NCBI RefSeq assembly: GCF_014205225.1
Contig: NZ_JACHNB010000001.1
Location: 3,825,501-3,889,500, forward strand
Source: Actinoplanes octamycinicus
GTDB taxonomy: Bacteria > Actinomycetota > Actinomycetes > Mycobacteriales > Micromonosporaceae
Length of the DNA stretch: 64,000 bases
Reading direction: 5' to 3'
The notes beneath the pieces were generated by a model, which saw only the letters and a list, made by a program, of their open reading frames with translations, was not told where the DNA came from and ran no database searches. Position 1 is the first letter of the stretch; the number at the start of each line of letters is the position of its first letter. Of this stretch, positions 30,907 to 40,256 are shown piece after piece. The translations under genes and the position numbers were made by a program.

Positions 30907-31853
30907 TCCGTTTCCTGGCTCCGTGGTGGCTGCTCACGCTGCTGCCCGTCCTCGCCGTGGCCGGCGCCTACGTCTGGCGGCAGCTGCGCAAGCGGCAGTA
31001 CGCGATGCGGTTCACCAACGTCGACCTGCTGCGCACCCTGGCGCCGAAAGGCCTGGGCTGGCGCCGGCACGTCTCGGCGGTCGCGTTCCTGCTGATGATG
31101 GCGGCGCTGGCGTTCTCCACCGCGCGCCCGTCGGTGGACACCGAGCAGCCGCTGGAGCGGGCCACCGTGATGCTCGCCATCGACGTGTCGCTGTCCATGC
31201 AGGCCGACGACGTGGCGCCGAGCCGGATCGAGGCGGCGCAGGAGGCGGCCAAGGCGTTCGTCAACGAGCTGCCGCCCACCTACAACCTGGGCCTGGTGTC
31301 CTTCGCCAAGGCGGCGAACGTGCTGGTCGCGCCGACCAAGGACCGGTCCGAGGTGATCGCCGGGATCGACAGCCTGACCCTGGCCGAGGCGACCGCGACC
31401 GGGGAGGCGGTGTTCACCTCGCTGGACGCGATCCGCTCGGTGCCGGCCGACGGCGCGGAGGGCGCGCCCCCGGCCCGGATCGTGCTGCTCTCCGACGGGT
31501 ACCGCACGTCGGGTCGCTCGATCGAGGACGCCGCCACCGCCGCGGCCGGGGCGAACGTGCCGGTCAGCACGATCGCGTTCGGCACCGACACCGGCGTGGT
31601 GGACATCCGCGGCCAGCTCCAGCGGGTCCCGGTGGACCGGCTCTCGCTGCAGGAGCTGGCCGAGCGCACCAAGGGCTACTTCTACGAGGCGGCCTCGGTG
31701 AGCGAGCTGAAGAAGGTCTACGAGGACATGGGCAGCTCGATCGGGCACCGGACGCAGCCGCGCGAGGTCACCCAGTGGTACGCCGGGGTGGCTCTGCTGC
31801 TGGCCCTGTTCGGCGCGGCGTCGAGTCTGCTGTGGACGTCCCGGCTGCCCTGA
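30903..31853 (+). CDS. VWA domain-containing membrane protein, BatA-like
   Basis: A 316-residue protein. Two N-terminal helices (about residues 5-22 and 55-75) and a C-terminal helix (about 292-312) flank a von Willebrand A domain. Its MIDAS motif is DVSLSMQ, and the second site is Thr/Asp in LLSDGYRTSG. With MoxR and DUF58 it forms the Bat-like module thought to assemble or protect envelope complexes; the client is unknown. The ATG overlaps the DUF58 stop. Confidence 0.92.
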   Translation: MIRFLAPWWLLTLLPVLAVAGAYVWRQLRKRQYAMRFTNVDLLRTLAPKGLGWRRHVSAVAFLLMMAALAFSTARPSVDTEQPLERATVMLAIDVSLSMQADDVAPSRIEAAQEAAKAFVNELPPTYNLGLVSFAKAANVLVAPTKDRSEVIAGIDSLTLAEATATGEAVFTSLDAIRSVPADGAEGAPPARIVLLSDGYRTSGRSIEDAATAAAGANVPVSTIAFGTDTGVVDIRGQLQRVPVDRLSLQELAERTKGYFYEAASVSELKKVYEDMGSSIGHRTQPREVTQWYAGVALLLALFGAASSLLWTSRLP

Positions 31854-31872
31854 CCGAGGGCACGCCCGGGGC

Positions 31873-31962
31873 TTATGGCGTGTTGTGCGAGGCGAGCACG
31901 AACAGGAGCACGACCCACGCGGACAGGACGGTGAGACCGAGGGGCGCGATGAGGTTCTTCAT
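31873..31962 (-). CDS. Possible 29-residue hydrophobic peptide
   Basis: The frame starts MKNLIAPLGLTVLSAW and continues as one hydrophobic helix to a polar end (ASHNTP). AAGGTGG lies about 7 nt upstream of the ATG. It has the form of a small single-pass membrane protein. It is convergent with the VWA gene and could lie at the end of the two-component-system transcript. Size makes the call uncertain. Confidence 0.4.
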   Translation of the reverse strand: MKNLIAPLGLTVLSAWVVLLFVLASHNTP

Positions 31963-32113
31963 GGTGGAGCCACCTTCCGCATCGTGACTGGCGGGTTTCT
32001 GCGCGCAGGTCACGTCGCGGCCATGCCCGCTGCCCGGGTGTCGCGGCGCACACGACACGGCCGGCCTCCCGCGAGCAGGCGGGAGCCGGTGGGAACGGGT
32101 GGGAGAGATCGGG

Positions 32114-32176
32114 TCAGCGGTCAGAGGCGCTGACGAGCGTCCCGGCCACGACTAGGAGGATCGCTATCTCGCACAG
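32114..32176 (-). other. Possible 20-residue hydrophobic peptide with CTG start
   Basis: GGAGG (32183-32187) lies 6 nt before CTG, opening a frame for MCEIAILLVVAGTLVSASDR. The strong ribosome-binding site is the main support; the CTG start and size leave it doubtful. Confidence 0.22.
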
Positions 32177-32301
32177 CGATCACCTCCACAGCTCGTCGGG
32201 CCTTTGGGAACCGCCGGGAACTGTACCCCTTAAAGACAACTTAAGAAACTCAGGCCTCACCCGGGTGGCGCGGAACACCCGGACGTGTTCACTCTCCGGC
32301 T

Positions 32302-32949
32302 CTACTCGCCGGCCGCCACCAGGCCGGTCTCGTAGGCGAACACCACGGCCTGGGCGCGGTCGCGCAGCGCGAGCTTGGTCAGGATCCGCCCGACGTGCGT
32401 TTTCACCGTCTGCTCGGCGACCACCAGGTCGGCGGCGATCTCCTGGTTCGACCGGCCGCGGGCGATCAGCCGGAGCACCTCGGTCTCCCGCGGGGTGAGC
32501 GCGTTCAGCGCCACCGGGCGCGGCCGGTCGGCCTTGGGCCGGGCGGTGAACTCGGCGATCAGCCGGCGGGTCACCGACGGGGCGAGCAGCGCCTCGCCGG
32601 CCGCCACCACCCGGACCGCCTGCACCAGGTCGGCGGCCGGGGCGTCCTTGAGCAGGAAGCCGCTGGCCCCGGCGCGGAGCGCCTCGTAGACGTAGTCGTC
32701 CAGGTCGAACGTGGTCAGGATGAGGATTTTCGGACCGCCGGCCAGCCGCCGGGTCGCCTCCAGGCCGTCCATCACCGGCATCCGGACATCCATCAGCACC
32801 ACGTCCGGGTTCAGCTGCCGGGCCGCGGTGATCGCGGCCGCGCCGTCCGCCGCGTCGCCGACCACCACGAAGTCCGGCTGGGCGGCGAGCAGCGCGCCGA
32901 AACCCTGCCGGACCATCGCCTGGTCGTCCGCGATCAACACCCTGATCAT
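32302..32949 (-). CDS. NarL/LuxR-family response regulator
   Basis: A 215-residue regulator. The receiver domain has phosphoacceptor D54 in VLMDVRMPVMDG, acidic pair DD near residue 8 and conserved Lys in FLLKDAPAADL. The C-terminal LuxR HTH is LTPRETEVLRLIARGRSNQEI. Its ATG overlaps the stop of the sensor kinase gene, so the two make a cognate pair. Targets are unknown; the small hydrophobic frames immediately downstream are candidates. Confidence 0.93.
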   Translation of the reverse strand: MIRVLIADDQAMVRQGFGALLAAQPDFVVVGDAADGAAAITAARQLNPDVVLMDVRMPVMDGLEATRRLAGGPKILILTTFDLDDYVYEALRAGASGFLLKDAPAADLVQAVRVVAAGEALLAPSVTRRLIAEFTARPKADRPRPVALNALTPRETEVLRLIARGRSNQEIAADLVVAEQTVKTHVGRILTKLALRDRAQAVVFAYETGLVAAGE

Positions 32950-34169
32950 GGCGCCTCCGGCTGTCGCGGGATCCGGGCCAGCACCCGGTAGCTCCCGGCG
33001 CCGTCCGGCCCGGCGGTCAGCTCGCCGCCGAGCAGTGCCACCCTCTCACGCATCCCGATCAATCCGTGGCCCGGCCGGTGGCCGGCCTCCGGCGGGCTGG
33101 TCAGCTCGTTGCGGATGTCCAGCTCCAGCAGGTCGCCGTCGGCGCGGGCGAGGATGCGCACCGGGCCGCCCGGCGCGTGCCGGGCCGCGTTGGCCAGGGC
33201 TTCCTGCGCTATCCGGTACGCCGTGAGCCCGGCCGTCCCGTCCACCCCGTCCAGCCGCGGCAGCTCGCCGCTGACCGCCAGCCCGGCCCGCCGCGCCCCG
33301 CTCACCAGCTCGGTGATCTCCGGGTAGCCCGGCTGCGGGGCGCGTTCCGCCTCCTGGTTCTCCGCGCGCAGCACGCCGAGCAGCCGGCGCATGTCGGTGA
33401 GTGCCTCCCGGGCCGCCACCGCGATCGAGGTCAGCTCGTCCTTGGCCGCGTCGGGCAGCCCGGCCAGCCGGAACGGCGCGGTCTCCGCCTGCACCGCGAT
33501 CATCGACATGTGGTGCGCCACCACGTCGTGCATCTCCCGGGCGATCCGGGTGCGCTCCTCCAGCACCGCCCGCTTGGCCCGCTCCAGCTCGTTCAGCTCG
33601 GTCTGCTCGGCGAGCAGCTCCCGGGCGCGGCGACGGTAGGACGCGGTGCTGCAGAGCGCCGCGACCGCCACCACCAGCAGGGCCCCGCCGAGCACGTTGC
33701 CGTGCGGGGAGAACAGGAAGACCGGGATCAGGAACAGCCCGGTGGCCCAGGCGGTGACCGCCGGAGCGCTGACCCAGGCGAGCCGGCCGAGCACGAACAG
33801 CGCGGCGAGGATCTGCACCGCGTTCCACGGCCAGGGCTCGTCGTGCGGGCCGACCTTCGCGTTGACCACGCCGAGGAACAGCATCACGAACGCCAGCCGC
33901 CAGGCGGCCACCGGCCGGCGGTAGGCGAGCACCACCGGGAGCACCGCCCCGGCCGCGAGGAGGTAGAGCGCCTCGGGCGGCAGCACCCGGGTCTCCTCCA
34001 GGGTCGCGACCATCGCCATGGCGAGGCTGACCAGCAGGAGCAGCAGCACCGGCATCGCGATCCGGAAAGCCCGTCTCCGGATCGGCGGCCTGGGCGTTTC
34101 CCTTCTGAACGTTAGGTAAGTCAGCGGCCCCATTACCGTGCTCCGCTGCTGAGGGCCGATAGTCTCCAT
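32946..34169 (-). CDS. Sensor histidine kinase, NarL-partner type (HisKA_3)
   Basis: A 407-residue kinase. Five or six membrane helices fill residues ~35-185 and there is no large extracellular loop, so it probably senses a membrane or intracellular signal. The dimerisation/phosphoacceptor segment is RIAREMHDVVAHHMS with H214, and the ATPase domain has EALANAARHA and HGLIGMRERV. The ATG at 34169 is chosen because TAGCCT lies 7 nt upstream in leaderless position; ATG 34133 is an alternative. It is divergent from fabG. Confidence 0.9.
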   Translation of the reverse strand: METIGPQQRSTVMGPLTYLTFRRETPRPPIRRRAFRIAMPVLLLLLVSLAMAMVATLEETRVLPPEALYLLAAGAVLPVVLAYRRPVAAWRLAFVMLFLGVVNAKVGPHDEPWPWNAVQILAALFVLGRLAWVSAPAVTAWATGLFLIPVFLFSPHGNVLGGALLVVAVAALCSTASYRRRARELLAEQTELNELERAKRAVLEERTRIAREMHDVVAHHMSMIAVQAETAPFRLAGLPDAAKDELTSIAVAAREALTDMRRLLGVLRAENQEAERAPQPGYPEITELVSGARRAGLAVSGELPRLDGVDGTAGLTAYRIAQEALANAARHAPGGPVRILARADGDLLELDIRNELTSPPEAGHRPGHGLIGMRERVALLGGELTAGPDGAGSYRVLARIPRQPEAP

Positions 34170-34176
34170 TCCCAGC

Positions 34177-34182
34177 AGGCTA
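34177..34182 (-). promoter_or_regulatory. Leaderless -10 of the sensor kinase gene
   Basis: TAGCCT on the minus strand is followed after 7 nt by the ATG at 34169. CGACAG 16 bp upstream is a possible -35. Confidence 0.45.
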
Positions 34183-34183
34183 A

Positions 34184-34966
<783 letters not shown>

Positions 34967-35008
34967 CCCCACCCTTATTTCAGTCACAAATTTCTTCAGG
35001 AGAGAAAC

Positions 35009-35776
35009 TTGTCTGGACTGCTGGCCGGAAAACGGCTGCTGGTCACCGGTGTCATCACCGACGCCTCGATCGCCTTCAACGTGGCCAAGGTGGCCCAGGA
35101 GAACGGCGCCACGGTCGTGCTCACCGGCTTCGGCCGGCTGTCCCTGGTGGAGCGGATCGCCAAGCGGCTGCCCGAGGCCGCCCCGGTCATCGAGCTGGAC
35201 GTGACCAACCAGGAGCACCTGGCCGGCCTGGCCGACAAGGTGCGCGAGCACGTCGACGGGCTGGACGGCGTGGTCCACTCGATCGGCTTCGCCCCGCAGA
35301 GCTGCCTCGGCGGCGGCTTCCTGGACGCGCCGTGGGAGGACGTGGCGACGGCGCTGCAGGTGTCGACGTTCTCGTACAAGTCGCTGGCCACGGCGGCGCT
35401 GCCGCTGATGAGCTCGGGCGGGTCGATCGTCGGCCTGACCTTCGACGCGACCAAGGCGTGGCCGGTCTACGACTGGATGGGCGTGGCCAAGGCCGGGCTC
35501 GAGTCGGCGAACCGCTACCTCGCCCTGCACCTGGGCAAGCACGGCATCCGCAGCAACCTGGTCTCGGCCGGGCCGCTGCGCACCATGGCCGCCAAGTCGA
35601 TCCCGGGCTTCGAGCAGTTCGAGGACGCCTGGTCGGAGCGGGCGCCGCTGGGCTGGGACCTGACCGACACCGAGCCGACCGCGCGGGCCATCTGCGCGTT
35701 GCTCTCCGACTGGTTCCCGGCCACCACGGGTGAGATGGTGCACGTCGACGGCGGGTACCACGCGCTCGGCGCGTGA
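35009..35776 (+). CDS. fabI: Enoyl-ACP reductase, InhA type
   Basis: A 255-residue NADH-dependent enoyl reductase completing each round of type II fatty-acid synthesis. GVITDASIAF is the enoyl-reductase cofactor motif. The Y154-x6-K161 pair (YDWMGVAK) replaces the YxxxK of other SDRs, as in InhA (Y158/K165). The start is TTG (MSGLLAGKRLLVTG) with AGGAG about 6 nt upstream; no better start fits. It is expected to share a transcript with fabG. Confidence 0.93.
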   Translation: MSGLLAGKRLLVTGVITDASIAFNVAKVAQENGATVVLTGFGRLSLVERIAKRLPEAAPVIELDVTNQEHLAGLADKVREHVDGLDGVVHSIGFAPQSCLGGGFLDAPWEDVATALQVSTFSYKSLATAALPLMSSGGSIVGLTFDATKAWPVYDWMGVAKAGLESANRYLALHLGKHGIRSNLVSAGPLRTMAAKSIPGFEQFEDAWSERAPLGWDLTDTEPTARAICALLSDWFPATTGEMVHVDGGYHALGA

Positions 35777-35838
35777 CACCGCTGACAGCGGGCGGGTTAC
35801 CGCGCGCCGGTTGAACCTTCCGGTGGCAGGATGGGCGG

Positions 35839-36882
35839 GTGGTTTACGACGCCTTCGTCCTGCTCTCCTTCGGCGGTCCGGAAAAGCCGGATGACGTGAT
35901 GCCGTTCCTGCGCAACGTGGTGCGCGGGCGCGGCGTTCCGGACGAGCGCCTCGCCGAGGTGCGTGAGCACTACATGCACTTCGGCGGGGTCTCCCCGATC
36001 AACCAGCAGTGCCGGGACCTGCTCGCCGCGGTCCAGGCCGAGTTCGCCGGCCACGGCATCGATCTCCCGGCGTACTGGGGGAACCGGAACTGGCACCCGA
36101 TGCTCGCCGACACCGTCGCGCAGATGCGGGACGACGGGGTCGAGCACGCGCTCGGCTTCGCCACCAGTGCGTACGGTGGCTATTCCTCCTGCAAGCAGTA
36201 CTGGGAGGACATCGCCGCGGCCCGCAAGGCGGTCGGGCCGAAAGCCCCGCTGATCAGCAAGCTGCGGCAGTTCCACGACCACCCGGGCTTCGTCGAGCCG
36301 CAGGCCGACGGGGTGCGCGCCGCGCTGGCCACCCTGGACCCGGCCCGCCGGGCGACCACCCGGATCGTCTACACCGCGCACTCCATCCCGGTCAGCATGG
36401 CCCGCACCGCCGGCCCGACCGGCGGGCGCTACACCGCCCAGCTGGAGGAGACCGCCCGGCTGGTCCAGGCCCGGGCGGCCGAGGACCTGGAGCACGACCT
36501 GGTCTGGCAGAGCCGCTCCGGCCCGCCGCAGGTCCCGTGGCTGGAGCCGGACATCAACGACCACCTGGAGACGCTCGCCGAGAAAGGCGTCACCGACGTG
36601 GTGGTCAGCCCGATCGGTTTCGTCTCCGACCACCTCGAGGTGATCTGGGACCTGGACAACGAGGCGAAGGACACCGCGGCCCGGCTCGGGCTCGGCTACG
36701 CCCGGGCGTCCACCCCGGGTGTCCACCCGCGATTCGTGACGATGGTCCGCGAGCTGGTCCAGGAGCGGCTGGGTGATCAACCGCACACCACCCTGGGTAC
36801 GCTCCCGACCTGGGACGTGTGCCCCAGCGACTGTTGCACCCCTCCGTCCCGCCCTGCCAAGCGACCTGGAGCCGCTGCATGA
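35839..36882 (+). CDS. hemH: Coproporphyrin III ferrochelatase, [2Fe-2S] type
   Basis: A 347-residue ferrochelatase. In actinobacteria these enzymes insert iron into coproporphyrin III (CpfC) in the coproporphyrin-dependent haem pathway. The metal-site His181 (YTAHSIP) and Glu267 (SDHLEVIWD) are present. Cysteines at the C-terminus (CPSDCC), together with Cys in YSSCKQYWED, match the ligands of the [2Fe-2S] cluster in actinobacterial ferrochelatases. The GTG at 35839 follows CAGGAT by 6 nt, a possible leaderless promoter. The neighbouring fabG-fabI arrangement is conserved with mycobacteria. Confidence 0.93.
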   Translation: MVYDAFVLLSFGGPEKPDDVMPFLRNVVRGRGVPDERLAEVREHYMHFGGVSPINQQCRDLLAAVQAEFAGHGIDLPAYWGNRNWHPMLADTVAQMRDDGVEHALGFATSAYGGYSSCKQYWEDIAAARKAVGPKAPLISKLRQFHDHPGFVEPQADGVRAALATLDPARRATTRIVYTAHSIPVSMARTAGPTGGRYTAQLEETARLVQARAAEDLEHDLVWQSRSGPPQVPWLEPDINDHLETLAEKGVTDVVVSPIGFVSDHLEVIWDLDNEAKDTAARLGLGYARASTPGVHPRFVTMVRELVQERLGDQPHTTLGTLPTWDVCPSDCCTPPSRPAKRPGAAA

Positions 36883-37658
36883 AGGAACGCAAAGCGATCG
36901 AGAGCTGGCTCACCGACATGGACGGCGTGCTCGTCCACGAGGGCGAGCCGGTTCCCGGCGCACCCGAGTTCGTCAACCGGATGAAGGCGTCCGGCAAGCC
37001 GTTCCTGATCCTCACCAACAACTCCATCTACACCCCGCGCGACCTGCAGGCCCGGCTCACCCGGATGGGCTTCGAGGTGGACGAGCAGTCGATCTGGACG
37101 GCCGCGCTGGCGACCGCGCAGTTCCTCGCCGACCAGCGGCCCGGCGGCACGGCGTACGTGATCGGCGAGGCCGGCCTGACCACCGCGATGCACGCGTCCG
37201 GCTACGTGCTGACCGAGTTCGACCCGGACTACGTGGTGCTCGGCGAGACCCGCACCTACAGCTTCGAGGCGATCACCAAGGCGATCCGGCTGATCAACGG
37301 CGGCGCCCGGTTCATCTGCACCAACCCGGACGCGACCGGGCCGTCCACCGAGGGCCTGCTGCCGGCGGCCGGCTCGGTGGCCGCGATGATCTCCCGGGCG
37401 ACCGGGGTGAAGCCGTACTTCGTCGGCAAGCCGAACCCGATGATGATGCGCTCGGCGCTGAACGCGATCGGCGCGCACAGCGAGACCACCGCGATGATCG
37501 GTGACCGGATGGACACCGACGTGCTGTGCGGGCTGGAGGCCGGGCTGGAGACGATCCTGGTGCTCACCGGGATCAGCAGCCGGATGGAGAGCGAGACGTA
37601 CCCGTACCGGCCGTCCCGCATCGTCAACTCGGTCGCCGACCTGATCGACGAGATCTAG
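36879..37658 (+). CDS. HAD-IIA family phosphatase, NagD-like
   Basis: A 259-residue HAD phosphatase of the NagD/PGP branch. Motif I is TDMDGVLVH, motif II ILTNNS, Lys in FVGKPNPMMM and motif IV GDRMDTDVLCGLEAG; all catalytic residues are present. It likely removes phosphate from a small metabolite such as a nucleotide or phosphoglycolate. The ATG overlaps the ferrochelatase stop by 4 bp, so it is co-translated with hemH. The reason for that pairing is unknown. Confidence 0.9.
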   Translation: MKERKAIESWLTDMDGVLVHEGEPVPGAPEFVNRMKASGKPFLILTNNSIYTPRDLQARLTRMGFEVDEQSIWTAALATAQFLADQRPGGTAYVIGEAGLTTAMHASGYVLTEFDPDYVVLGETRTYSFEAITKAIRLINGGARFICTNPDATGPSTEGLLPAAGSVAAMISRATGVKPYFVGKPNPMMMRSALNAIGAHSETTAMIGDRMDTDVLCGLEAGLETILVLTGISSRMESETYPYRPSRIVNSVADLIDEI

Positions 37659-37871
37659 CACCGCCGGTCCGGCGGCCGGTCCCGGGCCGGCCGCCGGACC
37701 CGCGCGGTCCGCGGCTCGCCCGCGCGGCCCGCGGACCCGGCTCGCCCGCGCGGCCCGCGGACCCGGGTGGCCAGCAGGAGCAGGGCGCCCGGGTTCGGCC
37801 GGGTGGTGTGAGCGGGGGCACACCGTCCTGTTCGGCGGCGTGGCGAGCGGCCTGAGTTGCCGCCTGCCGCC

Positions 37872-37877
37872 TAGCCT
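37872..37877 (+). promoter_or_regulatory. Leaderless -10 of the first Nudix gene
   Basis: TAGCCT at 37872-37877 lies 7 nt before the GTG start at 37885. Confidence 0.45.
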
Positions 37878-37884
37878 CGCTGGC

Positions 37885-38373
37885 GTGCCGGCGTGGGAAG
37901 AGTCGTATCTCGGGCAGTTGCGGGAGTCGGTCGGACCGGCCCGGGTGCTGATGACCGTCGGGGCGCGGGCCGTGCTGCGCGACCCGGACGGCCGGGTGCT
38001 GCTGATCCGGCGCAGCGACAACGGCCGGTGGGCGCTCCCGGCCGGCACCATGGAGCTGCGGCAGACGCTGAGCCAGTGCGCGATCCGCGAGGTGTTCGAG
38101 GAGACCGGCCTGACCGTGCACAGTGTCACGCCGTTCGCCCTTTACTCCGGCGAGGAGCTGACCACCAGCGCCTGGGGCCAGCCGTACCAGCACGTCACCC
38201 TCGCCTGCCGGGCCGACTCGTGGTCCGGCGAGCTGCTCCGGGAGACCGACGAGACGGTCGACGCCGCGTTCTACCCGGTCGGCGCGCTGCCCGAGACGGC
38301 CGGCCCGAACACCCGGCGCACCCTGGCGGACCTGGCCCGTTTCGAGGCCGGCGACCCGTTCGTGCTGGCATGA
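37885..38373 (+). CDS. Nudix hydrolase with altered Nudix box
   Basis: A 162-residue Nudix protein. The box reads GTMELRQTLSQCA-IREVFEETGL. The REVFEETG part that binds the metal is intact, but the first Glu of the consensus (GX5E) is Gln. WALPAGTMEL before it and the PYQHVTLACRA strand after it are normal. It probably hydrolyses a nucleoside diphosphate derivative; the substrate is unknown. The GTG at 37885 follows a leaderless -10. The next Nudix gene overlaps it by 4 bp. Confidence 0.85.
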   Translation: MPAWEESYLGQLRESVGPARVLMTVGARAVLRDPDGRVLLIRRSDNGRWALPAGTMELRQTLSQCAIREVFEETGLTVHSVTPFALYSGEELTTSAWGQPYQHVTLACRADSWSGELLRETDETVDAAFYPVGALPETAGPNTRRTLADLARFEAGDPFVLA

Positions 38374-38777
38374 GCGAGGTCGTCGCGGCCGCCTGGGTGT
38401 GGGTCCGCGGGCGCCGGGTCCTGGTCGTCCGGGCGCGCCAGTCGGACGCTTTCTACCTGCCCGGCGGCAAGCTGGAGGCGGGCGAGACCGCCGCCGAGGC
38501 GGCCGCCCGGGAGGCCGAGGAGGAGGTCGGCGTCCGGGTCGAGGCCGCGGGGCTGCGCCTTTTCCGTACGATCGAGGCGCCCGCGCACAACCGTCCACCC
38601 GGCACCCGGGTCCGCCTGATCACCTTCCGCGGCGACCCCGCCGACCCGGCCCCCACCCCGGCCCCGGCCAACGAGATCGCCGAGCTGGCCTGGTTCACCT
38701 CGACCGACACGGCCCGCTGCGCCCCCGCCATCCGCCTGCTCCTGGACGAGCTGGTCAAAGCCGATCTGATCGACTGA
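38370..38777 (+). CDS. Nudix hydrolase, MutT-like
   Basis: A 135-residue minimal Nudix domain. The box GKLEAGETAAEAAAREAEEEVGV is complete. The N-terminal VVAAAWVWVRGRRVLVVRAR resembles MutT-type enzymes that clean oxidised or non-canonical nucleotides. The ATG overlaps the stop of the first Nudix gene, so two different Nudix enzymes are coupled here. Confidence 0.87.
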   Translation: MSEVVAAAWVWVRGRRVLVVRARQSDAFYLPGGKLEAGETAAEAAAREAEEEVGVRVEAAGLRLFRTIEAPAHNRPPGTRVRLITFRGDPADPAPTPAPANEIAELAWFTSTDTARCAPAIRLLLDELVKADLID

Positions 38778-38788
38778 CGCCGCGACGC

Positions 38789-38893
38789 CCGGTGCGGCCG
38801 GCCGGTCCCGAGCCGGCGTCCAGCGGGGCTGCGCGCCGGTGCGGCCGGCCGGTCCCGAGCCGGCGTCGACCGGGGCCGCGGCGTCCGGTGCGG
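38789..38893. repeat. 47-bp direct repeat between convergent Nudix genes
   Basis: CCGGTGCGGCCGGCCGGTCC plus CGAGCCGGCGTC occurs at 38789 and 38836, with a third partial copy at 38885. The internal GGCCGGCC palindromes could also serve as terminator stems for the two convergent genes. Confidence 0.75.
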
Positions 38894-39397
38894 TCAGCCG
38901 GCCACCTGGGACTCGGCGAACCAGCGGGCGGCGACCTGGGTGTGCAGGCTGAAGCCGAGCTCGGCCGGGGCGTGCAGGACCTCCAGGCCGAGCACCTCCG
39001 GCTGCGGCATGCCGGGCAGCTGCTCCGGGTCGGCGAGCGGGGGGAGCACACCGAAGATCAGGAGGGTGCCGTCCGGGGCGCTGAGCGCGTCGAAGAGGCG
39101 TACCTCACCGGGGTCGGCCGTCAGGCCGGTCTCCTCGCGCAGCTCGCGCGTGGCCGCGGTCTGCCAGGTCTCGCCCAGCTCGATGAAACCGCCCGGCAGG
39201 GCGAGCAGGCCGGCGGCCGGCGGGATGCCGCGCCGCACCACCAGCAGACCGGAACCGATCGGCTGCAGCGCCACCGCGACCGGGGTCGGGTTCCGGTACG
39301 TCGTCTCGCCGCACGCCGCGCACCGGCGTGGCCACGGCTGGTCCGGGGTGAACCGCGCCCCGCAGAACGTGCAGTGCGCGTGCCGGTCGGCGGTCAC
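38894..39397 (-). CDS. Nudix hydrolase with N-terminal zinc ribbon
   Basis: A 167-residue protein. A four-Cys zinc ribbon (CTFCG, then CAACGE; residues ~9-32) precedes a Nudix domain with a complete box ([24 protein letters not shown]). This architecture is seen in NADH-pyrophosphatase-like and NUDT-type enzymes. The GTG start overlaps the upstream gene's stop by 4 bp. It is the third Nudix gene within 1.5 kb, on the opposite strand to the other two. Confidence 0.87.
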   Translation of the reverse strand: MTADRHAHCTFCGARFTPDQPWPRRCAACGETTYRNPTPVAVALQPIGSGLLVVRRGIPPAAGLLALPGGFIELGETWQTAATRELREETGLTADPGEVRLFDALSAPDGTLLIFGVLPPLADPEQLPGMPQPEVLGLEVLHAPAELGFSLHTQVAARWFAESQVAG

Positions 39398-40176
39398 GGG
39401 CGCAGCGGCGCGTTGCAGGCCGCGACCAGCGCCTGCCGGCACGCCGCGGTCAGCGGCCGGAGCGCCTCGTCCCGCTGCTGGGCCTCGTAGCCGTTCACCG
39501 CGCCGCCCGGCGCGTTCGTCTCGGCCAGCGCGAGCACCCGGTCGAGCACGCTGGCCCGGGCGAACAGCCGCCGCGACCGCGGATCGAACCCGGGCGGCAG
39601 GGTGGCGGTGCTCTCCGGGCTGCGCAGCGCCTGCAACGCCCCGGACAGCTCCGGTTTCCACTGCGCCACGTCCAGCTTGGTCAGCCGGGTGGTGGCCTCG
39701 CCGAGCGCCGCGGTCAGCTGCGCCTCGGCCTCGGCCGCGCCCATCTGGAAGACCGGCCGGTGCTCGGGCGCCGGCAGCACCCGCCAGACCACCGTCTCGA
39801 ACTCCACGCCGGAGCCGGACGTGTGCCGGCGCACCTCCGGGATCACCCCGAACCCCGGCGTGATCACCGCCTCGCCGGCCAGCAGCGCGGCGCCGGTCAG
39901 CGGGCCCGGGCCGGGCAGTCCACGCGGGTCACCGGGGACCGGCAGGACCAGCCGGATGTCGTCGGGATGCAGCTTCGCGAAGATCGGCAGGCCCTGGCCG
40001 AGCGGGACGTCGGTCCAGGTGCCCGGGGCATCGGCGACGAGGTGCTCCTCGTCGCCGGCGATCTCGTCGGCCAGCTCGTCGAACGGGACGAGCCCGGCGC
40101 GCCAGGCCCGCACCCAGGCCACGAAGCGGGTGGACCGGCGGGCGGTGCGGGTGGCCGCATCTGCTGCGGAATGCAT
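39394..40176 (-). CDS. Conserved hypothetical protein, actinobacterial
   Basis: A 260-residue soluble protein I do not recognise by name. The N-terminal half has [21 protein letters not shown], followed by [25 protein letters not shown]; the C-terminal half is helical ([22 protein letters not shown]). No catalytic motif is obvious. The ATG at 40176 is preferred because TACCCT lies 7 nt upstream in leaderless position; an in-frame GTG lies at 40197. It is coupled to the zinc-ribbon Nudix gene by a 4-bp overlap, so a link to nucleotide metabolism is possible. Confidence 0.7.
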   Translation of the reverse strand: MHSAADAATRTARRSTRFVAWVRAWRAGLVPFDELADEIAGDEEHLVADAPGTWTDVPLGQGLPIFAKLHPDDIRLVLPVPGDPRGLPGPGPLTGAALLAGEAVITPGFGVIPEVRRHTSGSGVEFETVVWRVLPAPEHRPVFQMGAAEAEAQLTAALGEATTRLTKLDVAQWKPELSGALQALRSPESTATLPPGFDPRSRRLFARASVLDRVLALAETNAPGGAVNGYEAQQRDEALRPLTAACRQALVAACNAPLRP

Positions 40177-40256
40177 GCGAGCAAGGGTACGTGCCACCCC
40201 GGAACCTTGTCTCGGCTCGGAGCGTCACCCCGGCGTGTCCGAACGGAGGGGTTACC

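Larger units (their letters stand above)
31854..32301. other. 448-bp gap between convergent operons holding two possible small peptides
   Basis: No large gene fits. On the minus strand, after the response regulator, there is an AT-rich stretch (CTTAAAG..CTTAAG, 32228-32245), then GGAGG (32183-32187) and short hydrophobic frames, listed separately. The rest is GC-rich with no feature I could support. Confidence 0.5.
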
